DNA of 64,000 bases from Chalara sp. BL73 (taxonomy: Eukaryota; Ascomycota; Leotiomycetes; Helotiales): contig CAKJVC010000010.1 of the NCBI GenBank assembly GCA_918026815.1, forward strand, positions 2,110,501 to 2,174,500. Reading direction: 5' to 3'. The notes beneath the pieces are model-generated. The model was not told the origin of the DNA, ran no database searches, and saw only the letters and a list, made by a program, of their open reading frames with translations. Position 1 is the first letter of the stretch. Every line of letters begins with the position of its first letter. Position numbers and translations under genes: made by a program. Below, piece after piece: positions 34,854-46,534 of the stretch.

Positions 34854-37800
34854 TTAACTCCCGAGTTTAAAGAGACTCGCCCGGACAATGTACTCCATCC
34901 CGAGAAGCCCGAATCCCAAAAGCAAGGCAAGCAACGCACCGCTCGATAACAAAAACCGCTGCATTAATGTCAAAGCATATCGCGCCCGAAGTAAGAACAT
35001 GGAGAGCACATTCCGTAGACGGGAAGCCGTCAAGTCGCTGGAGAATGTCACCTTGAACGGCGAGCGGAAGCGCGCCACCAGAGACCCATCATATCCCCAT
35101 GTTGGTGGACCTTGAGAGTATTTGAATGTCTCGTGTTTGGAAACTTGTTCTCCCGTTGACGAGAATTTGGCATCAGCAACGACCGACTTCATCCAGTGAT
35201 TGACGATGCTGAAGTGGACAAGTCCTACGGCACTACTTGCCGTTTGCTGGGTGTGCAGGTCCACTCCACCCTCTACAAGGTTGGCAGTGATTTCGACGTG
35301 ACCACGCTCCGATGACTTGAGCATCGCCATACGCTTTTCTACGAGTGGTATATTGGGCCTTGAGTTGATGAGCATCTTCACGATATCCAGGTGACCCTCC
35401 TCGGCCGCCCTCTCAAGTGGACTAATCATTTTCTTGGATGGATTGCTGGCTCGAGCACCATACTTGAGAAGTACCGAAACAATGCCTAGGTGACCGTTCT
35501 CACAGGCTCTTGATAGAGGTGTGTTCCCATCGGCTTCTATCATATTTAGATCGGCACCTTCCCGCAAGAGGCGTAAGAGGATCTCTTCGTTGTTGTAGAT
35601 GGCAGCCTTTATTAATGCTTTGGATGGACCGTCCTTTCTTTCGCGAACATCATCCGCTGATTGAGCGCCTGCTTGTCGAAGTCTCTTTACGATCCTTGAG
35701 TGTCCTTGACGTAGTGATCTGACCATTGCCGTGTCTCCACCGATTTCGGGTAAGTCAGGAGATGCTCCAGCATTTAGAAGACAGTCGACGACTTCAAGGA
35801 AATCATTGTATGAGGCCCGTACGAGAGCTGAGTAGCCGAACCAGCCATGTTGGTTTGGATCCGCTCCGGCTTTCAAGAGTCTCTCGACGACGTCCAAGTG
35901 GCCATACCGCGACGCTCTGACTATGGCAGTGTCACCGTTAGCACCATGCCGCGTAGGATGAATGCCTCGATCAAGGAACACGTTAACCACATCCAAGTGG
36001 CCGTTCTCAGCGCCGCGAACCAACGCTCTATACCAGCAGTGCTGTGGGGCGTATGGCATAAGTAACTCGACTAGTTCCGTGTGACCGTATCTGGAAGCAG
36101 CAACAAGAGCTTTTGACCCTACAGCTTTTTCGTAGAAATCGGGCTCGGTAATAGAAAGAAGATGAAGCAAGATTTCTCGATGTCCGGCTGCTGCAGCGCG
36201 TGTGATTGATAAAGCGAGATCGTCATCAGGTGCTGAGGCATGCTTTCCTGACTCGACAAGTTCGTCCACTTTACGTATATCTTCCTTGTAGACCAACCGA
36301 ACCAAAGCGCGATACCCATACTCATTTTTCCGATAGGGATCTACGCCCGCCTCTTGCAGTTTACTCACTACTGCCCAGTAACCTTGATGGGCAGCCTGCC
36401 ATATCTCAGACCCTCTGAGTTGATCCTGATTTTGCAGTTGGGAGCAGGTTCGTATAATTTGATTCACCACATCCGATGGTCCTGGTATACCTGGTTCGCA
36501 TTGCAGCTGTACTGGCCGATATGGCTCCACGGCGGTGTCTTTTTTACTGGGAAGCGTCAATTGCTGAACAACATCCAAGTATCCTCGGCTGGCGGCTTGC
36601 ATGAGAGCAGTAGATCCATCATTTTCAATAATGCTTGCATCTGCTCCGGTATCAATTAGAAGCTTGACAGCTTCCAACGCGCCTTTGGCCGCTGCTCGAT
36701 GCAGCGGGGTGGCGCCATCATACGCACGGAAGTTCACCTCTGCGTTGCAATCAATAAGGAGCTTCACTCCGTCTGGGTGATGCTCTGCGAACCAACCCAG
36801 CATTGAATTGCCCTGATAGTCGAGACCATTGACGCTGACGACGAAGTGCTCTTGCTGAAGTATCCATTTAATGATGGCAGTCTTCAGATTGTGGTCCGAG
36901 ATAAACGGGGAGTGAAGAACTTCAAACATGGCGTTGAAGCCATGCTGGTTGTAGGTCTCTGGATCACCTTCATGCTCCACAAGGATCTTGATGACATCTA
37001 AATGACCGTAAGCCGCAGCCAGATGGAGAGGTGTGAGCCCAATACGGCCATGGCTTGTGACGTCTGCGCCATGTGCTAGAAGATATTTGCAGGTGTCTAG
37101 CTGCCCTGTAGCAGCTGCAACGTGCAGCGGTGTCCATCCGCCATCTAACCGGTCTGTGACGGACGCCTTGCAATCATTGAAGAGCACCCTCAATCCCGCG
37201 ACGTCCCCCGAAGCGGCACAGCTCATGACTTCTGCCGTTGCTGGGACTGTGACAGGAAATGAAATATTGGGGGAAAATGTTGGTGAGTAACGCTGATCCC
37301 GGACAAGCTTCCAGCCGCCAACAATAGCCCGATTAGAAAGCCACGGTGCTGGGACTATCTCGATGTTGGCTGCAAACCCATGGGGTTGAGCCGCTAAGTC
37401 GGATTCATGGTCAAATTCCTCATCGAACTCATTAAGAATTCTCTTGCGCTTTTTGGATCGAAGAGGACCCTATGAGATGACCACAGATCCAAAACGGAAA
37501 TCGAAGTCGAGTTGCTTGAAAGACTTGAAACGAACCTCTGGGCTGCCCCATGCGTAGCCTGCCTCTTGTGTACTGCTCCGAGCCAATTCTACCATCATGC
37601 TATCCATGGCGGCAAGCTGAGAAGCGAATGCCTCGTAGTGCGCTTGCTGTTGTAATCGGAGATTCTGGATATTGACATTCAATTTGTCGACAAATGAACT
37701 GGCGTGTGCCCGGGAATCGCAGGTTACGTAGTATTGGGGCAACGAACCGCGCTTGTCGACTCGACGTTCAAGCGCGACGGCTTCAAAAGTCGAGGCTGTT

Positions 37801-38385
37801 ATGGACTCCACACGAGCCACTGCCGAAAACGTTCTGGTCAAGAGGTCGTGTCGGTGAGGTAAAGAGTATTGACTGTGGAATGTTTCTTAGCATGGAACAG
37901 CCTCGAAAGTCAGAACAGGACAAGTGGTACGAATGCCGGACGGCTTCAACGGATGGCTGAGATTAGGCTATGGCTCACCTTTGCAGAAGGAGAAGAAGGG
38001 TGTTGAGCGAGTCTCGATATGTGCTGAGTCGCTGCCCCAATTGCCTGTATTCTCCTGATTTGAAGAGGAATTTGATCTTTCCCCAGCCGCGAGACCGGCC
38101 GCTCCTCGTTTTGTCGAGTAGTGTCTGCAGAGCCGCGATATCCTGACGAAGCGGAAGCACTAAATCAACTAACGCATCACTTAGCTTGTGATTGAAGACG
38201 TCTGGTGGGGTTGTTTCCTGGAGGCGCTCCAACTCGCTAATCACGAAGCGGAGAGAACCCAGCTGGTTGTGGAAGAATTGCAACTCGCGGGGAGCGCTCT
38301 CTATCGTGGAGCATGCTGCGTATAAAGGCTGGATGACTCTTGCCAGCGCCACGAAAGCGAGAACCGTCGCACCGAGTTCTGCCAT
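34854..38385 (-). CDS. STAND-type N-terminal domain plus ankyrin repeats, C-terminal membrane segment; possible in-frame stop
   Basis: Exon 1 (38385-37979) encodes an N-terminal helical domain like those of fungal STAND proteins (HeLo-like): MAELGATVLAFVALARVI, then FVISELERLQ. A 145-nt intron (37834-37978, GTGAGC...GACCAG) joins it in frame to exon 2. Exon 2 carries many 33-residue ankyrin repeats (GGWTPLHVAAATGQLDTCKY and similar) and ends with a hydrophobic segment near LLSSGALLALLLGFGL. There is no NACHT domain. A TAG at 37470-37472 lies in frame. It could be a nonsense mutation, or the end of a 66-nt phase-0 intron (37470-37535, GTTCGT...CATAG), and the transporter gene here also uses a GTTCGT donor. 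An in-frame upstream ATG exists at 38409. It probably belongs to the same recognition-gene repertoire as its HET neighbours. Confidence 0.75.
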
Positions 38386-38409
38386 TCGCCTCGATCCTGG
38401 TGACGTCAA

Positions 38410-39135
38410 CGAAATATGAATGGATCACGTGAGTCTGGACAGTTCTATCCCAGCATTGTTTTTCCTACTTGAGCACTTTACTTGTATCTGTATATACCAA
38501 GAGTCGAGAGACCACACCCTACTAGAGGCATATCCTCTAGCATCTTTTCTTCGGGTTCGGAGCCCAAGGGGGGCCATGTAGCACTTGCAACATACCCCCT
38601 GCCAAGCCGTAAAGTAGAAAGCAACTAAACAAACATACTTGAGCACTTGTGTTCTACTGTGTACCTAGATTTGCTAGAATCTTATCGTGTCAATCTAACA
38701 AAAATGAATGTTGTGGATTTTATATGTATCACCGCATCCACTGTCTTCTCTCCCCGAGCCTAATTCCAGTGTGCCAAGGCATTCTTTTTCGTGGGTGCAC
38801 TTTTGTTGACTTGTTTGTGTCTAAGGGAACACTGATCTCACCCAATCCAGCCCTGTCCTACCCCATTACTGGGACCAACTCCAATCATCGATGGCCACGT
38901 CGGTGCTGCAGTACCACCCATCACCACCTTGCGTATATCCTCAAGTGATGGCGTACTTGCGTTGTATAACTCGGTGATTCGGCAAGCCGGTTGCACGTAC
39001 TGAATTCACCCATCTTCGTATTACAGGAGTCAAGCTCAGATTAGATTTGAGGCTCGGTAATTTATCTTCAGCTTTGCCATGCGCTTGTAGCCACTTTCTG
39101 TTCTTTTCTTTTTGTTCATTCATTCTTATGAAGTC
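38410..39135. other. Divergent intergenic region
   Basis: Lies between the divergent STAND-ankyrin and methyltransferase genes. No separate gene is seen. Confidence 0.4.
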
Positions 39136-40157
39136 ATGGAGCATCAGGCGAGATTGAATTCATATTCCAACATCGCGGAAACTGGCTTTACAATACCATT
39201 CTTATATGACCAGTACCGACCATCTTACGCCGATGCCGCTGTTGACAGCCTAATCTCCAGCCTTCGGATACCTGAGCATGCGTGCATACTGGAGCTCGGA
39301 GCTGGGACAGGAAAATTGACACAGTTGCTATCGTCTCATATCTACAACTTTCGCATCATTGCCATCGAGCCTCACAACGATATGAGGGCATTTCTCCGCG
39401 AAAAGGAGCTGCGGAATGTCATTGTCATGGACGGGCTAGCTGAGAATATCCCTTTAAAGAATGAGGCTGTGGACTGTGTTCTGGTCGCCCAGGTGAGTTT
39501 TAACCCCCAGTGAGGCTTCGTCAAGGGCTACCTATGACGCACTCGTTGGTTTTCCGGATTGTTTTTGAATTTAAATGTCACTACATGGCCGCTAATCCTT
39601 CGTTTGATTTTTTCGTATTCCATAGGCTTTTCATTGGTAATTGCACCTCAACACACAAAGCTTTCATGTTTAAGAGTAGGGCTCTAACTTCAATATGTAG
39701 GTTTGCCAACGCTACAAGTTTGGAGGAAATTCACCGCGTATTAGTTCCCAATGGAGGTTTTGGCATGATTTGGAATGTTGAAGACTACAACTCCCCTCGG
39801 TCGTTACAGTTACGGACTGTGTGAAAAGCTGAACTTCGCGACCTCATATGGAGCCTTGATGATGGCCAGCCGAGATTTAAATCCGAGAGCTGGCAGGCGG
39901 CCTTCACAGATTCTGCATCAGACGCCCTTTTTCTCTTACCTTTGGGAATGGATACCTCTAGGCTGAGCCAGGTTGTTGATGTGGCCGAAATAGAAAATCG
40001 GATTTTCACTTACTGCATGCTCCAGAATGCTTCTGAGGAGAAACGTGAAGATTACAGGCAGCGCATAAGACTCATCTTACAAGAGGCTCGAGATGTTAAT
40101 AGGGGCGTGCTTCAGATGAGCACATCGGTGATCACAGCCTGGACACACAAGGCATAG
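39136..40157 (+). pseudogene. SAM-dependent methyltransferase with an 11-nt micro-exon and one premature stop
   Basis: Class I methyltransferase of the UbiE/Methyltransf_11 type. The SAM-binding motif I is ILELGAGTGKLTQLL, followed by IIAIEPHNDMRAFL and AVDCVLVAQ. Exon 1 is 39136-39492. Exon 2 is only 11 nt (39626-39636), and exon 3 starts at 39701. Joined, they create VAQAFHWFANATSLEEIHRV, the family's usual sequence, which supports the micro-exon. In exon 3 a TGA at 39822-39824 interrupts TV-stop-KAELRDLIWSLDD; a Trp codon (TGG) would fit. The frame then continues to 40157. It is probably a recently inactivated gene of unknown substrate. Confidence 0.8.
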
Positions 40158-41454
40158 TTTGCACACGGATAGGCAAGGAATTGTCAGAATATCATTGCTG
40201 GGACTTAGTATGGGCCGACGAATAGAATAGAAGTGTGAATCTAAAAAACTATAAATGACAGGACAGAGATTAACTCTTGGCAGTATCGCTCGTCTCAATC
40301 ACCCCAGGCCTGGTTAGGCGCCTTCGGCACCTGTGTGCTACATAGCCTGGTATGTGTGACTTTGAATCAAAATATATCACTGTTTAAGCGCTGGAATTTC
40401 AAAGTGGTCATGTCGTTTCTTATTGGACTAAATGTGCCCCGCGCCGCGTCATTGTACGACAAGATGTTTGGATCGAGGCAAAGCGGGTTGTGGCCATTGA
40501 CTCAAGGAGAATCTGCACCAGCCCAGAACTAGCATCGAATCCTTCTCGCTTGTACGGAATGTATATTAACCACACCTTCGCACTGAAAAGGTTTTGTAAA
40601 TAGGAATCCACTTCCTGCACTTTGTAATATTTACTTATTTACTTGGCCCGATTCAATGTAAATTTTTTGGTTTGGTTCTAGAGAATCTACAGTGAGCATT
40701 TGTGGGTGACTAGATTGTATCCAAGTAGCCGAGGAATAAGTAAGTGGCAAGCATGCAGCCGGTGCTTCATGAGCTAATTCACGAAGATTCACGGTTATGC
40801 ACTTTGGTCGCCAGCCACGGAGCTTACTTCTTATGCCACATTGTATTTTCTGTACGCTGGAATGAAGATAGAAAAGCTTTTGAAATAAAAAAATTGAACT
40901 GGTCGAGTCAACAGCCACCAATGTTTGATCAATCCGGCGACGAAAATGATATTTGTGCCACCAAACAGGGTGAAGAGCTACAGAGGCAGAGGTATTGTTT
41001 GGTGCAAGAACAACAACCAATGCTTTGCGATTATATTCGTAAGCTTGGATCCGGCAGATCGGAATAGTTACTCTCGTTAGCCACAGAAGGATTGAGTGTA
41101 GATGCTTCGCGTAAAGCTTATCTAGTTGGAGCAAGGCGGACTAATGAACTTAGGAAAGAACTTTTAGACGCATTCGACAAACTCAAGCGAGCAATACATT
41201 GCTTGTATATCGCCCTAGCCGTGGCGGCTTTCGCCATTCCAGAAGGTGGTACTTTTTCACTTATCCTCGATCTAGCAGCTAGCGGTGGCGGTTTAGACCG
41301 CTTCATGAGACTATACCGCAGCCATGGCCAGGCTTATCCGATTCCCAAAGTTTCCCGAGTTTGACTCCAAAAGACGTACTTTGATCAATAAGAATAATCC
41401 AGCGATCAGAAAAAGATTTAAAAAAATCACTAAACTTATTATCAATATAAGAAC
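40158..41454. other. Intergenic with decayed coding pieces
   Basis: Plus-strand frames at 40744-41067 and 41092-41364 look protein-like (for example ARRTNELRKELLDAFDKLKRA) and may be damaged 5' parts of the kinase-like gene that follows. They match no family with confidence. Confidence 0.35.
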
Positions 41455-42207
41455 TTGCTTAGCTCTTTCAGCAGTCTCGCAACTGCCTCGGCAGACTTTT
41501 ATAAAGTAGCCATCCGCCACAGAGATATCAAGCCGAGTAATTGCCTGGTTCACCGAGGACAGGTGCTATTGAGTGACTTTAGCTTCACAAAGCTGTATAA
41601 CGGGGCTGAAAAATTCCAGATAGAATCGCCCGGTTATCTAGGTATCAAGAACTACCGATACAGGGCTCCAGAGGTCTTCCAGCAACAACACCGAGGTAAA
41701 GCAACAAATGTTTTCTCTCTGGGTTGCACAATTTTAGAGATTGTGGCTACTCTGATAGGTGATCAGTGCCGAATGGGCCCTTGGCCGGAGGAGGGGAGAA
41801 TGTCAAATGTTCCGCGGATTGTAATTACACACTATGCCGAATATCTTGATGCTATCAACGAAGAGATAATGTGACTTGTTGGCCTCAAAGGCCATTACAA
41901 AGAGATGTTCCTGAAGCTCCTTGGACTTGTTCCTGCTCTGCTAGATCGGGATCCAACGAGGCGGATTGCATCAGACGCATTGAGTTGGGAGTTTTGTTTG
42001 CAGGAAGTGAGACAGATTGGAACCAAGTTGACTAAGTGGGTCGGGCCACCACATAGAGCTGCTTTTTACTCTGATGAGGAGAACGAGGAGAACGGGGAGG
42101 ATGATGATAATGAGGAAGAGAGGGAGGAAGAAGAGGAAGAAGAAGAGGAAGAAGAAGAGGAAGAAGAAGAGGAAGAAGAAGAGGAAGAAGAAGAGGGGGA
42201 GGAGTGA
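41455..42207 (+). pseudogene. Protein kinase remnant (C-lobe only) with acidic tail
   Basis: The catalytic loop HRDIKPSN, a DFS in place of DFG, the YRAPEV motif and a following NVFSLGCTILEIV helix show a Ser/Thr kinase C-lobe. The ATP-binding N-lobe cannot be found upstream. A TGA at 41872-41874 interrupts the frame (IM-stop-LVGLKG), which continues in the same frame to DRDPTRRIASDAL, a typical kinase C-terminal motif, and a poly-Glu tail. The missing N-lobe, the DFS and the stop indicate decay. Confidence 0.75.
42118..42200. repeat. GAG/GAA trinucleotide-rich tract
   Basis: About 80 bp of mixed GAG and GAA triplets encode the poly-glutamate tail of the kinase remnant. Confidence 0.9.
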
Positions 42208-43564
42208 TAGATACCACCTAAAGTGAGAATAGGTTCGTGTCTGGAGATATTGTTGGCGCGGTTGTTTTGCCTACCGCTTCCACCCATAGTCATCTTTACA
42301 TTGTCCACTTAATAGAGGAAGCGTATATAGAATAGATCTCATGCTCTTAACGGCAGCCATCATGAAATAAAGCAAGGAGTGAGAAAATCAGTATAAGAAT
42401 GTGCGAAATAGTCAGTGAGAGGAATTGGGCAGCTTAAGTGGTCATCCGCGAAGGCCTACTGCTTGTTGTGGGGAAAATCTCATCCAAGGTGTTAGCAAAG
42501 CTGGGCATTTTCGAGGGCAATTAAGCTAACTCCACTACTCTAACATCAAGCGCGTCGCAGATTCTTGGAGCATAGTGCCACAGAGACATGATATATGCTT
42601 CCATTTCATCTCTGTGAACCCTCTGTCACCATTAAACCATGAATCCCCTCACCGCGCGATCCCCACCCTTCTCAGCTTCACCAAGAATCGAAAATCAGAC
42701 CTGTGATTAGCCCGATCCTGCTTAAAACAGAATCTGTTACTTAAACAACCTTCCTTTCTAGATATAAGACCGCGCAGTGCAGATCGTGTCGCACCTAAAA
42801 TTGCCCTCGCTAGCCGTGTCCATCCTCTCAATATACAACAGGAGCAGCACTAGCTCCTTTCGGCGCTACAAGGTCTGACTCCTCAAGGTCATCTATCTCT
42901 TACTGCCCAGTTATGATCCACTCTCTCACTAGTAGGTTTCGTATTCAGTGCATAGGATGCTCAGGATGTTTAGTCGAAGCTTTATAATGCGATCTGCAAT
43001 CTGTCATAGCCAAGTAGGCAGACATTGGCCTTCACGTCACAGATTAGCCTTGCCCAGATCAAGGCAGATAGGACCTGTCATCTCTACTACAGGGGAACTT
43101 ACCGATATCTGTTCCTACACGTAAGCCCGCAGACACAGCCAGGTAGCAGCCGGCCATGTCACTATGTGGCACCTCTTCCATTGACCAGCTCGCAACGCAT
43201 TGAAGGCTACTTACAGCAGGACGGCACGGTCCACCAGTACGGCCTTATTGGAGAGTTGGCGATAGTGCGACGGTAAGGGAGTTCGTGCTCGTACCTCAAC
43301 GGACTCTGCGGACTTGAGGAAGGTCCACATGACGACCATCGTGAGGATCGAGTCCTGAGTGAGAGGCCGTAATTCTAACTAGATTCTAAGCGTCACCAAG
43401 GATTTCCTAGCAGCGTCGAGGTTGAAAATAGGAGCCTTCGCATGATAAGCCCGAGCGATCAAGCGAGGGGAGTTGAGGAAAAACTTAGAAGACGAAGATA
43501 GCTGTAAAAGGGGGAGGGCAGCTTTTATAAACGTTGAAGCGGCGGTAGGCCCTCGCACGCGTGT
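42208..43564. other. Intergenic, no gene recognised
   Basis: Only short frames without domains occur. Confidence 0.4.
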
Positions 43565-43630
43565 GACGTCTGGTGGGGTTGTTCCTTGAGGCTCTCCAGC
43601 TCGCTAACCACAAAGTGTGGCTCTGGGAGA
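43565..43630 (-). pseudogene. Fragment of a STAND N-terminal domain
   Basis: This segment is about 75-80 percent identical in DNA to 38199-38265 of the STAND-ankyrin gene. It translates FVVSELESLKEQPHQTS against FVISELERLQETTPPD. It is an isolated piece of a second, lost gene of the same type. Confidence 0.6.
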
Positions 43631-44273
43631 ATCTCGGCTGGATAGGAGCCAAAACAAGCCCTCTGGGAGCTAAAATGGCCACTCAGTGCATGCTCACGCT
43701 GACTATACCGTGTGCTTAGTTTTCTCAGGGTTAAAAACGAAAGAATATAGCCCCAAGTTTTAAAAACACTCGGAAAGGAAATAATGCAGTCCGGGGTTAC
43801 TCCGTGCGAGGAGAGAGGCATAAACGCCACATGGTTTGCTTCGGGATTTAGTGCTTACTAATGTGCATAAGCCGAGTTATATACCGTATTCAAGCTCGAG
43901 CTCGCCATGTGTTGGACCGCATGTAAGTAGAATTACGTGAACGCGAAGTTGTGGTCCTTTCAGGACCTACAACCTCGCGATACCGTAGCTTAGACCAATA
44001 ATCATCAATCAACCAGAACCACAATCATACCAGCAAGAGCGTAGTCAAAAGCTACTACGCTTTTTGCTACGTGATAGGTATTCCGACACTGTAGGCAACG
44101 GACACCATGTTTTACTCAGCCACTATTCTCAAACCGGTCATGTGTGTGGTGTTACTTCCCCGCTAAGTCTTCTTTGTGGTGCTAACACAACACCTTTATA
44201 GCAGCAGCATTAGTGTTTGGATGATGTTCAATATGACGTTGCGGGGCAAGGCACAAATCCCGACCACACCACG
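43631..44273. other. Intergenic, no gene recognised
   Basis: No coding or RNA feature is supported here. Confidence 0.4.
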
Positions 44274-45278
44274 TCAAACTTTAATCTTATCTAATAGCTC
44301 CTTAACGACTTCTTCTACATTCATATTGTAGTCAGGTCGGAAAAAGGTCTCGTCGCTTTGATCAACCAGTACCATCATTGCAAACAGCTTGTCTCGCCGG
44401 TCTGTAGCTTTCCGATGGCGAGTACTATATGCGATATCCAAGATGTCTGGCGCCGGAAGCAAAATCTCTCCGCGCTGTCGTTCAATGTGTTGCATCTGAA
44501 GGTCTAGCATCTGCAGGAAGATGTCCATGTTTACTTGCGATAGGCCAGCCCGTTCCTATTGTGGAGAAATGGCTGCGTATTTGATCCGTCGCATGAATTT
44601 CATTACTTGACTAGGATTATTCTCCCATTGGAAGCTGTCATTCCTGCATATCATGACAGCCTTTCGGGAGACACATGCTTCCTGGATTACCCACATGCGT
44701 TGGAAATACTCTCGTTGAAGAATTCCGCTGAGTGCCGGAAAGAAAGTAACGCCTGACATTTGGTCCCACGGTGCTGGCTCGTGTAGAGTGTTTTGAGCGA
44801 GGTATTCTAGGACTTCCATTCCTATAGTGCTATCTATACTCGCAGCGCCAAGCCAGATTTGGACGTTCTCTGCTCGAGCATACACATCTAGCATAAGAGC
44901 TATTTGGGTATTCTTCTCCTTAACAGATTGTTGATTGATACAAAGCGCATCCACCCAAGGAGTTCTCAGAACAATCGGAGAGCGTAAGCGTCTAACCGCA
45001 ACGTCGAGATTTGGCAGGATTCTGAGGGCGTATTGATCGTCCAATATTATATAAGACATATCGTCCCAACCGGAGCCGCCCCAAACATATGACAATGCGT
45101 CGTATTGCACCATCCAACCTAGTATACCATACTCTGTGGTGCTTGGGGTGTGGGGATTGTGAATAATTCGGGCCCGTAGTGGATGGTCAGGCGTACCCGG
45201 GGCTAATTCTAATACTCGAATATCCTTTGGGTGCTCTAGCTGACGATACTGGTACTCGCGGTATTGGCCAAGCCACTA
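44274..45278 (-). pseudogene. HET-domain gene, one in-frame stop and truncated C-terminus
   Basis: The HET domain is recognisable from RVLELAPGTPDHPLRARI, YDALSYVWGGSGWDD, TPWVDALCINQQSVKEKNTQ and REYFQRMWVIQEACV. The frame is open upstream of the first ATG (45113) to about 45278 and reads YREYQYRQLEHPKDIRVLEL, so the real start lies further up, probably behind an intron ending TGATAG. A TAG at 44556-44558 interrupts the frame (ISPQ-stop-ERAGLSQ). The frame then continues to 44274, where the protein ends shortly after the domain, although relatives continue for several hundred residues. A 520-bp element lies directly upstream. Confidence 0.8.
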
Positions 45279-45292
45279 TCAGTGTCAACTTT

Positions 45293-45812
45293 GTCACGGT
45301 GCCGACCCTGGTCGGGCACGTGCCCTGCTGCCGAGCTCCCCGAGCTCCCTCGTGTATATATAGCCTGCTCTCCTCGAGCTCCTTCTTCCTTCCTCAGCTA
45401 TAGATTCTCGTATAGTACCACAGCTGCCCTCTGTATCTGTAGATCCACAGCTCGTGCCGTGACAGTTAAGGTCGGATAGAAATCGACAAGGAAGCGGCGC
45501 ATAGTTATAAGCAAAGGATACTTTGTGTAACAACTCAAGCCGAACAGGGATCTCGATCCGTAGATCTAGGTAGAAGGACTCAGAGGTGTGAACAACTATC
45601 AATTGTTATAACTAAAAGAACAAACTACAGGCAGAAGAAGGGAAGGAGAGCAGTGCTTTATATACAGGAGGCTGGCCAGGGGCCAGTGTAAGCGAGCCCT
45701 GTAGCGTCGGTTGCCAAGCTCTGGGGTGCCGAGCCCTGTGGTAACAGGGGCCAAGCTCTACCGAGCTCTGCAGTGCTTGGCGCCAAGCTCGAGATAGGGC
45801 CAGGGCCGTGAC
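45293..45812. mobile_element. 520-bp insertion bracketed by ACTTT duplications
   Basis: GTCACGG at 45293-45299 and CCGTGAC at 45806-45812 are perfect inverted ends. ACTTT directly flanks both sides (45288-45292 and 45813-45817). The interior has a TATATATAG box and repeated GAGCTC/GAGCCCTG words but no transposase. It looks like a small non-autonomous element or an LTR derivative, inserted upstream of or within the first intron of the HET pseudogene. Confidence 0.55.
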
Positions 45813-45958
45813 ACTTTGTTTGAAGGAGGTGGCTAAGCTAGAAGTAGTAAGGCTAAACCTAAAGTAGGAGCGCCAAACCTAAATAGAGCCAGCCCTGCGA
45901 TGCCTTAGCAGGTAGGCGGTGACGGTAAGCGAGACAAGCCCTCGATTTAAGTTCCGAT

Positions 45959-46297
45959 TTATACGCGAGCTACGAATTGGCCGACCCAGTTCTTCCCCAC
46001 ACTCTCTCCTGTTAGCTCTTCCGTAAGGTTCCTGGCTATTCTACTAGTAGGAGGCATTTGCCTTTCACTCAAATAGTTAATCCTACGAATGAGCTCTCGT
46101 TCCTGAAGGTCTGTAAGGCATTGTCGGCCAACAGAGTCTGCATGGGCTTTATGACAGGTTTGACCCTTCAGCCTTTTGCTAATCGACGTAGGATCACATC
46201 CAAAGTGTGCCGCTGCTTGGGAAGCATTTAGAAACTCCCCTGATCGAATTGAATTAACAGATTTGTCAATAACGTCTGATTTGGCGTAGTTATTCAT
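45959..46297 (-). pseudogene. Pogo/Fot1-type transposase N-terminal fragment
   Basis: The 112 residues contain a psq-like helix-turn-helix (NASQAAAHFGCDPTSISKRL) and the CENP-B-type region (LTDLQERELIRRINYLSERQMPPT, VGKNWVGQFV) of fungal pogo transposases. The DDE catalytic domain is absent; the frame ends right after the DNA-binding part. Confidence 0.8.
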
Positions 46298-46474
46298 ATT
46301 TGAAGATTTAGTATTTTTGAATGGGATTTGATGCGGGACGGGATTTGTTACGGGATCTCGGTTATGGCGCTGTTTGTGTCAGAAATAGGAGGTATTAGGC
46401 AAGAGGAATCAATTAGAGGATGTCACGGCGATGGGATACGAGCTTGTAAGGGGGTTATATGGTAATAATATTAT

Positions 46475-46534
46475 CTACAATTACGGCTGTAATCTGTGTG
46501 TGCGTGAGGTGCTCTAGCTCCTTGGCATACTCAC
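46475..46534 (-). repeat. 60-nt intron-like block, copy B
   Basis: Minus strand, begins GTGAGTATGCC and ends AATTGTAG. It has the same length and about 80 percent identity to 18183-18242. Confidence 0.4.
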
